This document shows positions 47,745 to 56,535 of a stretch of 64,000 nt of DNA, piece after piece. The stretch's first letter is position 1. Each line of letters begins with the position of its first letter. The position numbers and the translations under genes are program-made. The notes below the pieces were generated by a model that saw nothing but the letters and a program-made list of their open reading frames with translations, was not told the DNA's origin and did not search any database. Origin of the DNA: Paenirhizobium cremeum (GTDB lineage: Bacteria; Pseudomonadota; Alphaproteobacteria; Rhizobiales; Rhizobiaceae); contig NZ_JAGGCS010000007.1 in the NCBI RefSeq assembly GCF_022884085.1, forward strand, positions 123,459 to 187,458, in the 5' to 3' direction.

Positions 47745-48719
47745 ATGATATCGAAATCGCTTTTTGCCGCCACCGCCCTTGCTATGACGCTGCTCGCCGG
47801 CGCCGCTCACGCGGAATATCCCGAGCGCACCATCACCATGGTCGTTCCCTTCGCCGCGGGCGGCCCGACCGACACCGTGGCCCGCCTCGTCGCCGAATCC
47901 ATGTCCAAGGATCTCGGCCAGCAGGTGATCGTCGAGAATGTCGGCGGGGCCGGCGGCACGCTCGGAGCGGGCCGCGTCGCCACCTCCGAACCCGACGGCT
48001 ACACCCTTCTGCTGCACCATATCGGCATGGCGACATCGGCCACGCTTTATCGCAATCTCGCCTATGACACCCTGAACGCCTTCGATTATGTCGGCCTCGT
48101 CACCGAGGTTCCGATGACCATCGTCGCCCGCAAGGATCTCGAGCCGACGGACCTCAAGGGCCTGATCGACTACGTCAAGGCCAATGCCGACAAGGTGACC
48201 GTCGCCAATGCCGGCATCGGCGCGGCCTCGCATCTCTGCGGCATGCTGTTCATGAGCGCGATCGAAACGCCGCTCGTCACCGTCCCCTACAAGGGCACCG
48301 GTCCGGCCATGACCGACCTGCTCGGCGGCCAGGTGGACATCATGTGCGACCAGACGACCAACACCACCAAGCAGATCCAGGGCGGCACGATCAAGGCTTA
48401 TGCCGTGACGTCGCCTGCGCGGCTCGATATCTTCCCCGACCTGCCGACGGCAGCCGAGGGCGGGCTCAAGGACTTCCAGGTCGGGATCTGGCATGGCGTC
48501 TACGCCCCGAAGGGCACGCCGAAGGAGACGGTCGACAAGCTCAGCGCCTCGCTCAAGAAGGCACTGAAGGACGAGAATGTCGCCGCCCGCTTCAAGGAAC
48601 TCGGCACGGCGCCCTCACCCGAGGCCGATGCCACGCCCGAAGCGCTGAAGGCCAAGCTCGAAAGCGAGATCGCCCGCTGGAAGCCGATCATCGAAGCGGC
48701 CGGCCAATACGCGGACTGA
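47745..48719 (+). CDS. tctC: Tripartite tricarboxylate transporter substrate-binding protein TctC
   Basis: The 324-residue periplasmic protein has a signal peptide (residues 1-22, ending AHAEYP). Bug/TctC motifs are TITMVVPFAAGGPTDTVARLVAESM, NVGGAGGTLGAGRVA, PDGYTLLLHH and VPYKGTGPAMTDLLGGQVDIMCDQ. It binds a carboxylate such as citrate or another di- or tricarboxylate. The ATG at 47745 has GGGAGGA upstream and gives a proper signal peptide; the earlier open frame is not coding-like. A strong hairpin follows it. Confidence 0.93.
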   Translation: MISKSLFAATALAMTLLAGAAHAEYPERTITMVVPFAAGGPTDTVARLVAESMSKDLGQQVIVENVGGAGGTLGAGRVATSEPDGYTLLLHHIGMATSATLYRNLAYDTLNAFDYVGLVTEVPMTIVARKDLEPTDLKGLIDYVKANADKVTVANAGIGAASHLCGMLFMSAIETPLVTVPYKGTGPAMTDLLGGQVDIMCDQTTNTTKQIQGGTIKAYAVTSPARLDIFPDLPTAAEGGLKDFQVGIWHGVYAPKGTPKETVDKLSASLKKALKDENVAARFKELGTAPSPEADATPEALKAKLESEIARWKPIIEAAGQYAD

Positions 48720-48742
48720 GCCTCGCCGGCCTTCGCCTGCAT

Positions 48743-48775
48743 CCCCTCCCCCGGCGCAAGGCACCGGGGGAGGGG
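48743..48775 (+). terminator. Intercistronic hairpin between tctC and tctB
   Basis: CCCCTCCCCCGG-N9-CCGGGGGAGGGG is a perfect 12-bp GC-rich stem in the 133-bp tctC-tctB gap, with no T run. Such hairpins commonly stabilise or partly terminate the binding-protein message, so that the periplasmic protein is made in excess over the membrane subunits. Confidence 0.7.
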
Positions 48776-48852
48776 CTCGCCTGGATAAAACATCGACCCG
48801 CCGGCCATCGTCCCGCACAGGCCGACCGCCGGGGGCAACTGCCGGGGACATC

Positions 48853-49314
48853 ATGAACAATCCAACTTTCGATCGCACCAACCTCATCAGCGGGCTGGTT
48901 TTCATCGGCGTCGGCCTCTTCTTCACCATCCAGTCGCTGGGGCTGGAGATCGGCACCTCCTTCCGCATGGGGCCGGGTTATTTCCCGCTGCTGCTGGCGG
49001 CGCTGCTCATCCTTCTCGGACTGGTGATCCTCATCCAGTCCTTCCGCAAGCAGGGCGAGCCGATCGGCCCGATCGCCTGGCGCGGCATGCTTTTCATCCT
49101 GCCGGCGCCGGTCATCTTCGGCCTGACGGTGCGCGGCCTGGGTTTCGTGCCTTCGCTCTTCCTCTGCGCCTTCTTTGCCTGTTTCGCGTCGCATCGGATG
49201 AACGTGATGTGGGCTCTGATCCTGTCGCTCTGCATTACGGTCTTCTCGGTCGCAGTCTTCAGCTACGCGCTTGGACTGCCCTTCGAGCGCTTCGGCCCGT
49301 GGACACGCTTCTAG
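48853..49314 (+). CDS. tctB: Tripartite tricarboxylate transporter small membrane protein TctB
   Basis: The 153-residue protein has four transmembrane helices and the TctB motif GTSFRMGPGYFPLLLAALLILLGL. It forms the small membrane subunit of the TTT carrier with TctA, which starts 10 bp later after an AGGAGG site. Confidence 0.92.
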   Translation: MNNPTFDRTNLISGLVFIGVGLFFTIQSLGLEIGTSFRMGPGYFPLLLAALLILLGLVILIQSFRKQGEPIGPIAWRGMLFILPAPVIFGLTVRGLGFVPSLFLCAFFACFASHRMNVMWALILSLCITVFSVAVFSYALGLPFERFGPWTRF

Positions 49315-49324
49315 GAGGCTTGCG

Positions 49325-50830
49325 ATGGAACTCTTCGACAATCTCGTTCTCGGCTTCGCCACCGCCGCAACCTGGCAAAACCTGCTCTTCTGCCTGATCG
49401 GCGTGCTGCTCGGCACGCTGATCGGCGTGCTCCCCGGCATCGGCGCCACGGCGACCATCGCCATGCTGCTGCCGATCACCTTCCAGCTTTCGCCCGTCTC
49501 CTCGCTCATCATGCTCGCCGGCATCTATTACGGCGCGCAATATGGCGGCTCGACCACGGCGATCCTCATCAACATGCCCGGAGAATCCTCCTCGGCGGTG
49601 ACGGCGATCGACGGCTACCAGATGGCGCGCAAGGGTCGCGCCGGCGCGGCGCTGGCCACGGCCGCGCTCGGCTCCTTCTTCGCCGGCACGGTCTCGACCT
49701 TCCTGGTGGCGATCTTCGCCCCGCCGCTCACCGCAGTCGCGCTGCAGTTCGGTTCTGCCGAATATTTCTCGCTGATGGTCGTCGGCCTTGTCATGTCGGT
49801 CGCGCTCGCCCACGGCTCGATCGTCAAGGCGCTCGCCATGCTGATCCTCGGCCTGCTGCTGGGCCTGGTCGGCAACGACATCTTCGAGGGCACGCCGCGC
49901 TTCACGCTCGGCATCGTCGATTTCGCCGACGGGCTCAACTTCGTCGCGGTCGCGGTCGGCGTCTTCGGCATCGCCGAGATCCTGCGCAATCTCGAAAACG
50001 AGAAGTCGCGCTCGGTGCTGATGAGCCGGGTCGAGGGCCTCATGCCGACGCGGGAGGATTTCCGGCGCATGGCGGGGCCCGTCTTGCGCGGCACCGGCAT
50101 CGGCTCGATCCTCGGCGTACTGCCCGGTGGCGGCGCCATCCTCGCCGCCTTCGCCTCCTATACGGTGGAGAAACGGCTGTCGCGCAATCCGAAGGAGTTC
50201 GGCCAGGGCGCCATCGAGGGCGTTGCCGGGCCGGAATCGGCCAACAACGCCGGCGCCCAGACCTCCTTCATCCCGCTTCTGACCCTCGGCATTCCCGCCA
50301 ATCCGGTCATGGCGCTGATGATCGGCGCGATGATTATCCAGGGCATCGTCCCCGGGCCGAACGTCGCAACCGAACAACCGAGCCTGTTCTGGGGCATCAT
50401 CGCCTCGATGTGGATCGGCAACCTGATGCTCGTCGTGCTGAACCTGCCGCTGATCGGCCTCTGGGTCCGGCTCCTGAAAGTGCCCTATTACGTGCTCTTT
50501 CCCATCATCATGGCCTTCTGCTCCATCGGCGTCTATAGCGTGAAGTCCAACGTCTTCGACCTCTATTCGGTCGCCTTCTTCGGCTTCATCGGCTATGTCC
50601 TGGTCAAGCTTCGCTGCGAACCTGCGCCGCTGCTGCTCGGCTTCGTGCTCGGCCCGCTGCTCGAGGAACACCTGCGCCGCGCCATGATCTTCTCGCGCGG
50701 CGACCCGACGACCTTCGTCACCCGCCCGATCAGCGCCGGCCTGCTTCTCCTCGCAACCCTCGTGCTCATCGTGGTCTTCATGCCGAACGTGCGGGCCAAG
50801 CGCGAGGAGGTATTCCAGGACGAGGAGTGA
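49325..50830 (+). CDS. tctA: Tripartite tricarboxylate transporter large membrane protein TctA
   Basis: The 501-residue protein has about 11-12 helices and the TctA repeats LGTLIGVLPGIGATATIAMLLPIT and the related LGVLPGGGAILAAFASYTVEK. Also typical are IYYGAQYGGSTTAILINMPGE and EGVAGPESANNAGAQTSFIPLLTLGIPANPVMALM. It forms the transport channel driven by ion gradients. The frame upstream of the ATG at 49325 lies inside tctB. It is the last gene of tctCBA. Confidence 0.95.
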   Translation: MELFDNLVLGFATAATWQNLLFCLIGVLLGTLIGVLPGIGATATIAMLLPITFQLSPVSSLIMLAGIYYGAQYGGSTTAILINMPGESSSAVTAIDGYQMARKGRAGAALATAALGSFFAGTVSTFLVAIFAPPLTAVALQFGSAEYFSLMVVGLVMSVALAHGSIVKALAMLILGLLLGLVGNDIFEGTPRFTLGIVDFADGLNFVAVAVGVFGIAEILRNLENEKSRSVLMSRVEGLMPTREDFRRMAGPVLRGTGIGSILGVLPGGGAILAAFASYTVEKRLSRNPKEFGQGAIEGVAGPESANNAGAQTSFIPLLTLGIPANPVMALMIGAMIIQGIVPGPNVATEQPSLFWGIIASMWIGNLMLVVLNLPLIGLWVRLLKVPYYVLFPIIMAFCSIGVYSVKSNVFDLYSVAFFGFIGYVLVKLRCEPAPLLLGFVLGPLLEEHLRRAMIFSRGDPTTFVTRPISAGLLLLATLVLIVVFMPNVRAKREEVFQDEE

Positions 50831-50875
50831 GCCTTAAGGCTTAATCGGAGAACGAGGCTGCCCCGCCAGCCATCG

Positions 50876-50909
50876 GGACGCCGGTCGTCTATCCGGACAA
50901 CCGGCGTCC
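50876..50909. terminator. Terminator-like hairpin after tctA
   Basis: A 10-bp perfect stem GGACGCCGGT / ACCGGCGTCC with a 14-nt loop lies 45 bp after the tctA stop and before the converging GST gene. No T run is visible. Confidence 0.55.
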
Positions 50910-51014
50910 TGCTGCGGCATACTGGAGAACTCGTCGTCCCGCGCGGATGGCTCGGAACCGTCGATCTCTGAGCTTCTGCGATTTTCGCAGACCTCAACCG
51001 ATCCGAAGCGCCGT

Positions 51015-51698
51015 TCAGGCGAAAATTTCCGTCTGCTCCATCAGACCGTATGCCTTGGCCCGCTGTTCCTCGGGATAGGGCGGCCGTGTGGCGCTGGGGC
51101 GTAGGCTGAAACGGTCGAACCACTGCTGCAGATCGATGCATCCGGGCGGGATTGGCACCGCATAGAAGTCGTTGGCGTATTGCAGCGTTGCCATCGCGAC
51201 GCAGTCAGCGATAGTGACCCGCTCCCCGGCAAGGAACAGGCTTCCGGTCATCATTCTGTCGATTTCGCGCAGCCGATCGAAATACCTGCCTGCGCAGATT
51301 TCGGCGACCTCCCGGCTCGAGCGCACCACACCGTGTCCGAGGCGGCTGCCGTGACGCGCCCAGAGCGCGAAAAATGTCAGCGCCTCGTCGAACATATGCA
51401 TGAACTGGCGGACCTGAGCCCTCTCTGCCGGAGTGTTCCCGCGCATGTCCGGCTCCGGGACACGGTCTTCGATGTATTCGAGGATCGCCAGCGACTGTCC
51501 GATGACGGTGCCGTCGGCATCCCGAAGGATCGGCAGAGACCCCATGGGGGTGAGGGTCTTGACCTCGGGCGGGGGCACGCCGGCGAATTTGTCAGGCGCT
51601 TCGTATATCGTCACGGCCACATCTTTCGGCCGCTTCTCGGCCAGATAGATGTTCAGCCTTTGCGGATAGGGGCCGAAGGCGAAGTTGAAGAGCTCCAT
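51015..51698 (-). CDS. Glutathione S-transferase family protein
   Basis: The 227-residue protein has an N-terminal thioredoxin-like domain (residues 1-78) with the cis-Pro region MGSLPILRDADG and the glutathione-binding GQSLAILEYIEDRV. An all-helical C-terminal domain follows. The active-site region FGPYPQRLNIYL lacks Cys; Tyr11 could serve. It conjugates or reduces with glutathione in the cytosol. It lies 6 bp after the methyltransferase gene in one operon. Confidence 0.9.
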   Translation of the reverse strand: MELFNFAFGPYPQRLNIYLAEKRPKDVAVTIYEAPDKFAGVPPPEVKTLTPMGSLPILRDADGTVIGQSLAILEYIEDRVPEPDMRGNTPAERAQVRQFMHMFDEALTFFALWARHGSRLGHGVVRSSREVAEICAGRYFDRLREIDRMMTGSLFLAGERVTIADCVAMATLQYANDFYAVPIPPGCIDLQQWFDRFSLRPSATRPPYPEEQRAKAYGLMEQTEIFA

Positions 51699-51704
51699 CG
51701 GCGA

Positions 51705-52421
51705 TCACCCGGTCTCTTTTCCAGTTGCCTGCGTCATCGAACCGGAAGCGGTCATGACCCAGCCGCGAAACGAAAAGGCGGCATAAAACAGCGCCGGTTC
51801 CCGGAAGCCCGCCTGCCGAAAGCATTCTTCTTCCTCATCCGGCGAGAGGAGCGGCAGCCGCTCTGCCATCGCTCTTCCAGATGCTTCGGCCTTTCTGGGG
51901 TCCGGGTTTACGCCTCCGGCGAAGGCCGCAGACCGCGCCAGCCAGGCTTCCGCCTGACCGTCGACATTCGCGTGATGGGCCGCGACAAAGACACCGCCCG
52001 GCTTCAGACGCTCGCGGATTTCCCGAAGGGTCTGAAGCCGCTCGCCTTTGTCGAGGAAGTGCAAGGTAAGAAGGCAGGCTGCTCCGTCGAAGGGACCTGA
52101 AGGCGCGTCAACGGCCGTACCGAGAATGAGATCTACCCGCCCGGCGCAGGCCGAGGTCGTATCTCGGGCAATTTCCAACATGGCCGGGGACGGATCGACG
52201 CCGGTAAATCGCCAGGCCGGTCGTGCCCGCGCCATTCCCAGTATCTCCAGACCGCCGCCAGCGCCGACGACCAGCATATGCGCCGCATCGGGCGCCTGTT
52301 CCGCGAGAAGCAGCGTCGTCATTTTGTGCAGGTCTGCGAGACCGGGCACCTTGCCTGGCGTTTCGCGGACGTAGGCGCTCACGGAGGCCGGGTCCAGGAA
52401 AGCGCTGAGATTGCCATTCAT
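51705..52421 (-). CDS. Class I SAM-dependent methyltransferase
   Basis: The 238-residue protein has motif I in MLVVGAGGGLEILGMA, motif II/acidic GVDPSPAMLEIAR and post-I DGAACLLTLHFLDKGERLQTLREIRERLKPGGVFV, in a single Rossmann-like domain. The acceptor is unknown. It is the first gene of a two-gene operon with the GST, divergent from the Rrf2-type regulator, whose likely operator lies just upstream. Confidence 0.88.
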   Translation of the reverse strand: MNGNLSAFLDPASVSAYVRETPGKVPGLADLHKMTTLLLAEQAPDAAHMLVVGAGGGLEILGMARARPAWRFTGVDPSPAMLEIARDTTSACAGRVDLILGTAVDAPSGPFDGAACLLTLHFLDKGERLQTLREIRERLKPGGVFVAAHHANVDGQAEAWLARSAAFAGGVNPDPRKAEASGRAMAERLPLLSPDEEEECFRQAGFREPALFYAAFSFRGWVMTASGSMTQATGKETG

Positions 52422-52432
52422 GATGCGCCCTC

Positions 52433-52457
52433 TTATGTATCAGATGAAGATGCATAA
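52433..52457. promoter_or_regulatory. Candidate Rrf2-type operator
   Basis: TTATGTATC-AGATGAA-GATGCATAA has 9-bp arms with one mismatch. It lies 12 bp before the methyltransferase start and about 80 bp before the Rrf2 gene, so binding could control both directions. Confidence 0.5.
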
Positions 52458-52538
52458 CATGCGCTGGCATCACGCATCAACAACTGTTACATGACTTCAC
52501 GACATAACGAGAGGAGACCGCGTCGGCGGAGGCAGGCG

Positions 52539-52985
52539 ATGAACAAGGACACGAGGCTATCGGACGTACTGCATGTGCTTCTGCATCTGGCGCAGGCCGA
52601 GGCGCCGTTGACCTCGGAGGTTCTGGCGGTCAGCATGGGCACCAATCCCGCGGTGTTTCGCAGGACCATGGCCGGCTTGCGCAGGGCGGGCTACGTCACC
52701 TCCGGCAAAGGGCATGGCGGCGGCTGGCGCCTGGCCCGGCCCCTCAAGGAGATCTCGTTGCTTGCCGTCTACGAAGCGCTAGACCGGCCCACGCTCTTTG
52801 CCATCGGTTCTCGCAGCAGGCATCCGGATTGCATGATCGAGAAGAGCGTGAATGCGGCTCTCTCCGATACGATGTTGCGCGCCGAAAGCCTGCTCCTGGA
52901 GCGGTTTGGAACGGTCACCCTGGATCAGTTGATGCCGCAGCGTTCAAAGGCTCCGTCGGAAGATTGCGGAAAAAAGATCCTGTGA
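52539..52985 (+). CDS. Rrf2 family transcriptional regulator
   Basis: The 148-residue protein shows the Rrf2 winged helix: RLSDVLHVLLHLAQAEAPLTSEVLAVSMGTNPAVFRRTMAGLRRAGYVTSGKGHGGGWRLAR in adjoining parts (residues 6-67). The Fe-S ligand pattern of IscR/NsrR is missing; only single Cys residues occur (HPDCMI and a C-terminal DCGK). It is therefore closer to YwnA-like members that sense by other means. It is divergent from the methyltransferase-GST operon. The ATG at 52539 follows a GGAGG stretch. Confidence 0.85.
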   Translation: MNKDTRLSDVLHVLLHLAQAEAPLTSEVLAVSMGTNPAVFRRTMAGLRRAGYVTSGKGHGGGWRLARPLKEISLLAVYEALDRPTLFAIGSRSRHPDCMIEKSVNAALSDTMLRAESLLLERFGTVTLDQLMPQRSKAPSEDCGKKIL

Positions 52986-53080
52986 TCTGAACTCTTCAAA
53001 CCCCGCCGTTTCGGTCAGAGTTTCCGGTGCATTTTCGGCTGGAAGGAGCGAACGTAAGAGCCGGTGAGCGCAGCGGTCGG

Positions 53081-54406
53081 TTAGCCGAAGGGTAGCTCCA
53101 GGCGAACATGCAGCCCGTGGGGCTGCCGGTCCAGAAGTTGCAGACGACCGCCATGGGCCTGAACGATTTCGGCCACGATCGGCAGGCCGAGCCCGAAGCC
53201 GTCATTCGGTCCATTTCGGGCGGCATCGGCCTTGAAAAAGGGCTCCAGCACCCGCTCCTTGTCCTGGCCGGAAATGCCCGGGCCGTCGTCCGATATGTCG
53301 ATCGCCACGCCGTCCCTTTCCTGCTGGAGCTCGACCGAAACCGAACGACCGAATTTCGTGGCGTTGTCGCAGAGATTGGTTATCGCACGGGTCAGGGCGA
53401 GCGGCCGGCAATTGACCGTGAGCCGGTTCGGGCCCCGGTACTCGACATTGAAGCCGACATCGGCAAACTCATTGCAGACGGTCTGGACAAGGCTGGCTAT
53501 GTCCGTCCGCTCGATGCTCTCCTGGCGGTGATTGTCGCGAAGATAGTCCAGGCTCTCGGTCAGCAGGCCGTCGATGCGACCGATATCCGACAGCATTGCA
53601 TCCCGGGAGGCGCCTTCCGGCAAGTTTTCCGCGCGCATCCTCAGCCGGGTGAGCGGTGTTCGCAGGTCGTGGCTGATCCCCCTCAGCATCCGGGTGCGCG
53701 ATTCCATCATCACGGATATGCGGTTGTGCATGCTGTTCAGCGCCTTCGCGACGACAACGATTTCCCTGCTGCCGCGCTCCTCGAAAATCGGAGCGTCGTT
53801 GCTGAGGTCCGCATTGCCAGCCGCATGCGCGATGCGGCGCAGCGGAAGCAGGATCGACCAGATGGCGAAGGAGGAGAAAAGGAACACCAGCGTGAGGATC
53901 GCCACGACATAATAGGTTCCCTGGCCGATGAAATCGGTAATCAGCAAGATGTCGTCGGTCGCAACGGTCGAAACAATCATCGACGTATCGTCGACCTGCA
54001 TGGCGACCACGCGTCTGTCGCCGAGAAACGTACGCCAGCCTCCAAGTGGAACTGTCCAGTCATCCGGCGGGAAGAGCCATTCGACGATCCTGTCGGAGAG
54101 GCGCTCCCCTTCGGACGCTCCGGCAAATTGCATGCTCAATAACAGCGGCTCGAGCGTCATGTCCCAGCCGGAACGCCGGGCGGCCTCGACAATGGCCTCC
54201 CGCTCGGTCGGTGTCGCGACCGCCAGAATATCGGCCACCGCGCGGAGCCGGTCGGCAAGTTGCTCGATGTCGGGCGTATGGTAGTCGTCGCGGAGCCAGC
54301 GCTCGACGATGGGTGCGGCCGTGACGACGATCAGAAGCGCGAGAACCACGATCACGGCAATCTGCGCGTGGATCGTCCTGAGGGTGAAGAGCAGGCGCAT
54401 TTTCAT
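53081..54406 (-). CDS. Sensor histidine kinase (EnvZ/RstB-like)
   Basis: The 441-residue inner-membrane kinase has two helices (about residues 11-30 and 160-182) enclosing a periplasmic domain of about 130 residues. HAMP, the H-box ISHDLRTPLTRLR, and the N and G boxes (LCDNATKFG, DDGPGI, GFGLGLPIV) follow. GGAG precedes the ATG. Its response regulator is not adjacent: the only OmpR-type gene nearby lies beyond mipA on the same strand. The 336-bp gap to mipA contains a triple-repeat site that could serve this gene too. Confidence 0.9.
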   Translation of the reverse strand: MKMRLLFTLRTIHAQIAVIVVLALLIVVTAAPIVERWLRDDYHTPDIEQLADRLRAVADILAVATPTEREAIVEAARRSGWDMTLEPLLLSMQFAGASEGERLSDRIVEWLFPPDDWTVPLGGWRTFLGDRRVVAMQVDDTSMIVSTVATDDILLITDFIGQGTYYVVAILTLVFLFSSFAIWSILLPLRRIAHAAGNADLSNDAPIFEERGSREIVVVAKALNSMHNRISVMMESRTRMLRGISHDLRTPLTRLRMRAENLPEGASRDAMLSDIGRIDGLLTESLDYLRDNHRQESIERTDIASLVQTVCNEFADVGFNVEYRGPNRLTVNCRPLALTRAITNLCDNATKFGRSVSVELQQERDGVAIDISDDGPGISGQDKERVLEPFFKADAARNGPNDGFGLGLPIVAEIVQAHGGRLQLLDRQPHGLHVRLELPFG

Positions 54407-54620
54407 GAAGGCTCCATCCGACTGTCCCCGAGCTGCCACGCTTTTCCCTGATCCGCGGAACTGCGTCGGCCCTTTCTTTTTTCTGCAATTCCGGACGCAG
54501 CACCGCGACGCACCTTCGGTGGAACTGCTTTAGCACAGGCAGAGCATATCGGCTTTGCCGGAAATATTACGTTTCATGTCCACCCTCCCGCCCGCGGCCG
54601 TCACTCATGGCAAGAGCCGC

Positions 54621-54646
54621 GCAACAAACCGCAACATAATGACACC
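54621..54646 (+). promoter_or_regulatory. Triple-repeat response-regulator box upstream of mipA
   Basis: Hexamers GCAACA (54621), GCAACA (54631) and GACACC (54641) recur every 10 bp, separated by AACC and TAAT. Similar triplets lie upstream of the OmpR-type gene and the efflux operon. One repeat per helical turn is the usual arrangement for OmpR/PhoB-type regulators. It lies 97 bp before mipA. Confidence 0.6.
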
Positions 54647-54742
54647 CCGCAGAAGCCGCTTCTGTGAAAACTGGTGGCGTCAAACCTCTCGCCTGTCGGC
54701 CACCCCAACCTCAGGCTGAATAACCCCAATTCTGGAGCAAAC

Positions 54743-55591
54743 ATGTTTCTCGTCCGACAGAACCACCTGCGCGTTTCGTCCTTCGCGCTCTCTACCGCCC
54801 TGGGCATAACGGGAATGGCAGCAGGCGCGTTTGCCGCAGATCCCTCCGAGCCGGAGCCGCCGCAGGACATGGCATTCGACAACGCCCGCATGACCAACGA
54901 GCCGGTGAAGCCCGACTGGAGCCTTATTGTCGGCGGAGGGGGGATATACGAGCCGGAATACGAGGGCAGCGACGAGTTCAAGATCAGCCCCGTGCCCTTC
55001 GTGGTGTTCACCTATGGCGAATGGCTCGAAATCGACCCGAGCGGCGTGACCGTGACCCCCCTTCGCTACGGAGACTTCGCCCTGTCTGCCAATGTCGGCT
55101 ATGAATCCGGCCGGGACGACAGCGATCATGCCGACCTGCGCGGCTTGGGCGATATCGACTTTGCCGCGACGCTCGGGGCGAAGGCGAGCTATGAATGGGG
55201 GCCGGTGGAATTCTATGCCGCCGTCGACCAGACGCTCGGCGGAAGCGAAAGCCTCATCGGCACGGTCGGCATCGGATATTCGGCACCGGTGACGGAACGG
55301 CTCATCCTGGAGGCGAATGCCGAAGCCATTCTTGCAAACGACAAACACATGGAAGCCTATTTTGGCGTGAACGCGGCCCAGTCCGCAGCCTCGGGCTTGC
55401 CCCAGTACAAGGCCGAAGCAGGCCTCAAGCGCGTCGAAGTTTCCGTCGCCGCGACCTATCTCCTGAGTGAGAACTGGCTGATCCGCGGCCAGGCGGGCCT
55501 CGGCATCCTGACCGGCGATGCCGCCGACAGCCCGATCGTCAAGGAAAAGCTCCAGCCATCCGCGCAACTTTTCCTCGGATACAAGTTCTGA
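54743..55591 (+). CDS. mipA: MipA/OmpV family outer-membrane protein
   Basis: The 282-residue product has a signal peptide (about residues 1-31, ending GAFAADP) and the OmpV/MipA beta-barrel pattern: WSLIVGGGGIYEPEYEGSDEFKISPVPFVVFTYGEWLEIDPSGV and a last strand ending SAQLFLGYKF with terminal Phe. The family is linked to the cell envelope and to scaffolding of murein enzymes in E. coli. The ATG at 54743 has GGAG upstream. It is flanked by the kinase and response-regulator genes on the other strand. Confidence 0.9.
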   Translation: MFLVRQNHLRVSSFALSTALGITGMAAGAFAADPSEPEPPQDMAFDNARMTNEPVKPDWSLIVGGGGIYEPEYEGSDEFKISPVPFVVFTYGEWLEIDPSGVTVTPLRYGDFALSANVGYESGRDDSDHADLRGLGDIDFAATLGAKASYEWGPVEFYAAVDQTLGGSESLIGTVGIGYSAPVTERLILEANAEAILANDKHMEAYFGVNAAQSAASGLPQYKAEAGLKRVEVSVAATYLLSENWLIRGQAGLGILTGDAADSPIVKEKLQPSAQLFLGYKF

Positions 55592-55617
55592 CGATCGGCC
55601 TGCCAGGACTGCGCTGT

Positions 55618-55644
55618 GGCCGGGAGCCCCGCTCCCGGCCATTT
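55618..55644. terminator. Bidirectional terminator between mipA and the response regulator
   Basis: GGCCGGGAGC-CCC-GCTCCCGGCC is a perfect 10-bp stem followed by ATTTTCG, in the 57-bp gap between two convergent genes. Confidence 0.85.
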
Positions 55645-55648
55645 TCGT

Positions 55649-56371
55649 TCATACCTCCTCGACCGCCGCCGTGAATGTGTAGCCTCCGAGCCTCACGGTC
55701 TGCAGCAGCGCCGGCTCGCGTGGGTCGACCTCGATCTTCTGGCGCAGACGGCTGATATGGACATCGATGCTGCGCTCGATCGGTCCGGCAAGTCCGGCAT
55801 GGGTGAGCGACAGCAGTTCCTCGCGGGTGATGACCCGCCCCGGATTGCGGCAGAAGGCCAAAAGCAGATCGAACTCGGTGGTGGTGAGCGCCACACGGGC
55901 ATTGCTTGGATCGTGCAACTGGCGACGAAGCGGGTCGATCTGCCACCCGTCAAACCGCAGTTTGCGCTGGCTGTTCGTCGAAACCAGGCCGTAGGAGGCG
56001 CGTCTCAGAAGGCTTCGCACACGGGCAACGACTTCCCTCGGACTGAAGGGCTTGGTGACATAGTCATCGGCGCCGACTTCGAGGCCGACGATCCTGTCGA
56101 CCTCTTCGCCGAGCGCCGTCAGCAGAATGATCGGAGTGGTCTTTTCGGCGCGAATTCTCCGGCAGAGCGTCAGGCCATCCTCGCCGGGCAGCATGACGTC
56201 GAGAATAATAAGGTCGAAGCTATTGTTGCGCAGAAGCGATTGCATGACATGACCGTCCTCGGCGACCGTCGGTGTCATGCCGTTCTCCCGCATCGTCATA
56301 GCAAGAAGCTTGCCGATTTCGGGATCGTCCTCGACGATCAATATCTGTGCGTTTGCCGCTGATGGCTGCAT
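55649..56371 (-). CDS. OmpR family response regulator
   Basis: The 240-residue protein has a receiver domain (Asp58 in LIILDVMLPGEDG, Lys in DYVTKPFSPRE). The DNA-binding winged helix is typical of OmpR/PhoB proteins (TTTEFDLLLAFCRNPGRVITREELL; SIDVHISRLRQKIE). It is the probable partner of the EnvZ-like kinase encoded past mipA. A triple-repeat box lies 52-77 bp upstream, suggesting autoregulation, and related boxes precede mipA and the efflux genes. Confidence 0.93.
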   Translation of the reverse strand: MQPSAANAQILIVEDDPEIGKLLAMTMRENGMTPTVAEDGHVMQSLLRNNSFDLIILDVMLPGEDGLTLCRRIRAEKTTPIILLTALGEEVDRIVGLEVGADDYVTKPFSPREVVARVRSLLRRASYGLVSTNSQRKLRFDGWQIDPLRRQLHDPSNARVALTTTEFDLLLAFCRNPGRVITREELLSLTHAGLAGPIERSIDVHISRLRQKIEVDPREPALLQTVRLGGYTFTAAVEEV

Positions 56372-56422
56372 GTCTGACTCCCTCGACTGTCATTACAGCA
56401 TGCATTCCACGAAAGCGTCCAT

Positions 56423-56448
56423 TGTTTCGGTTCGTTACGTTTTGTTGC
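56423..56448 (-). promoter_or_regulatory. Triple-repeat response-regulator box upstream of the ompR-like gene
   Basis: Read on the minus strand: GCAACA-AAAC-GTAACG-AACC-GAAACA, three hexamers at 10-bp period. The first is identical to those at mipA and at the MFP gene. Confidence 0.6.
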
Positions 56449-56464
56449 GACGCATCCACGGAAG

Positions 56465-56495
56465 AAGGGGCCGGGCCACGCAGGCCCGCCCCCTT
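56465..56495 (-). terminator. Hairpin after the RND gene
   Basis: AAGGGG(C)CGGGCC-ACGCA-GGCCCGCCCCCTT forms a stem of about 12 bp with single-base bulges, 40 bp after the RND stop and before the response-regulator promoter. It probably separates the two transcripts. Confidence 0.55.
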
Positions 56496-56535
56496 CCCGT
56501 TTGCATTGCCTGCAATCGGCTGCGCGCTTAGCGCC

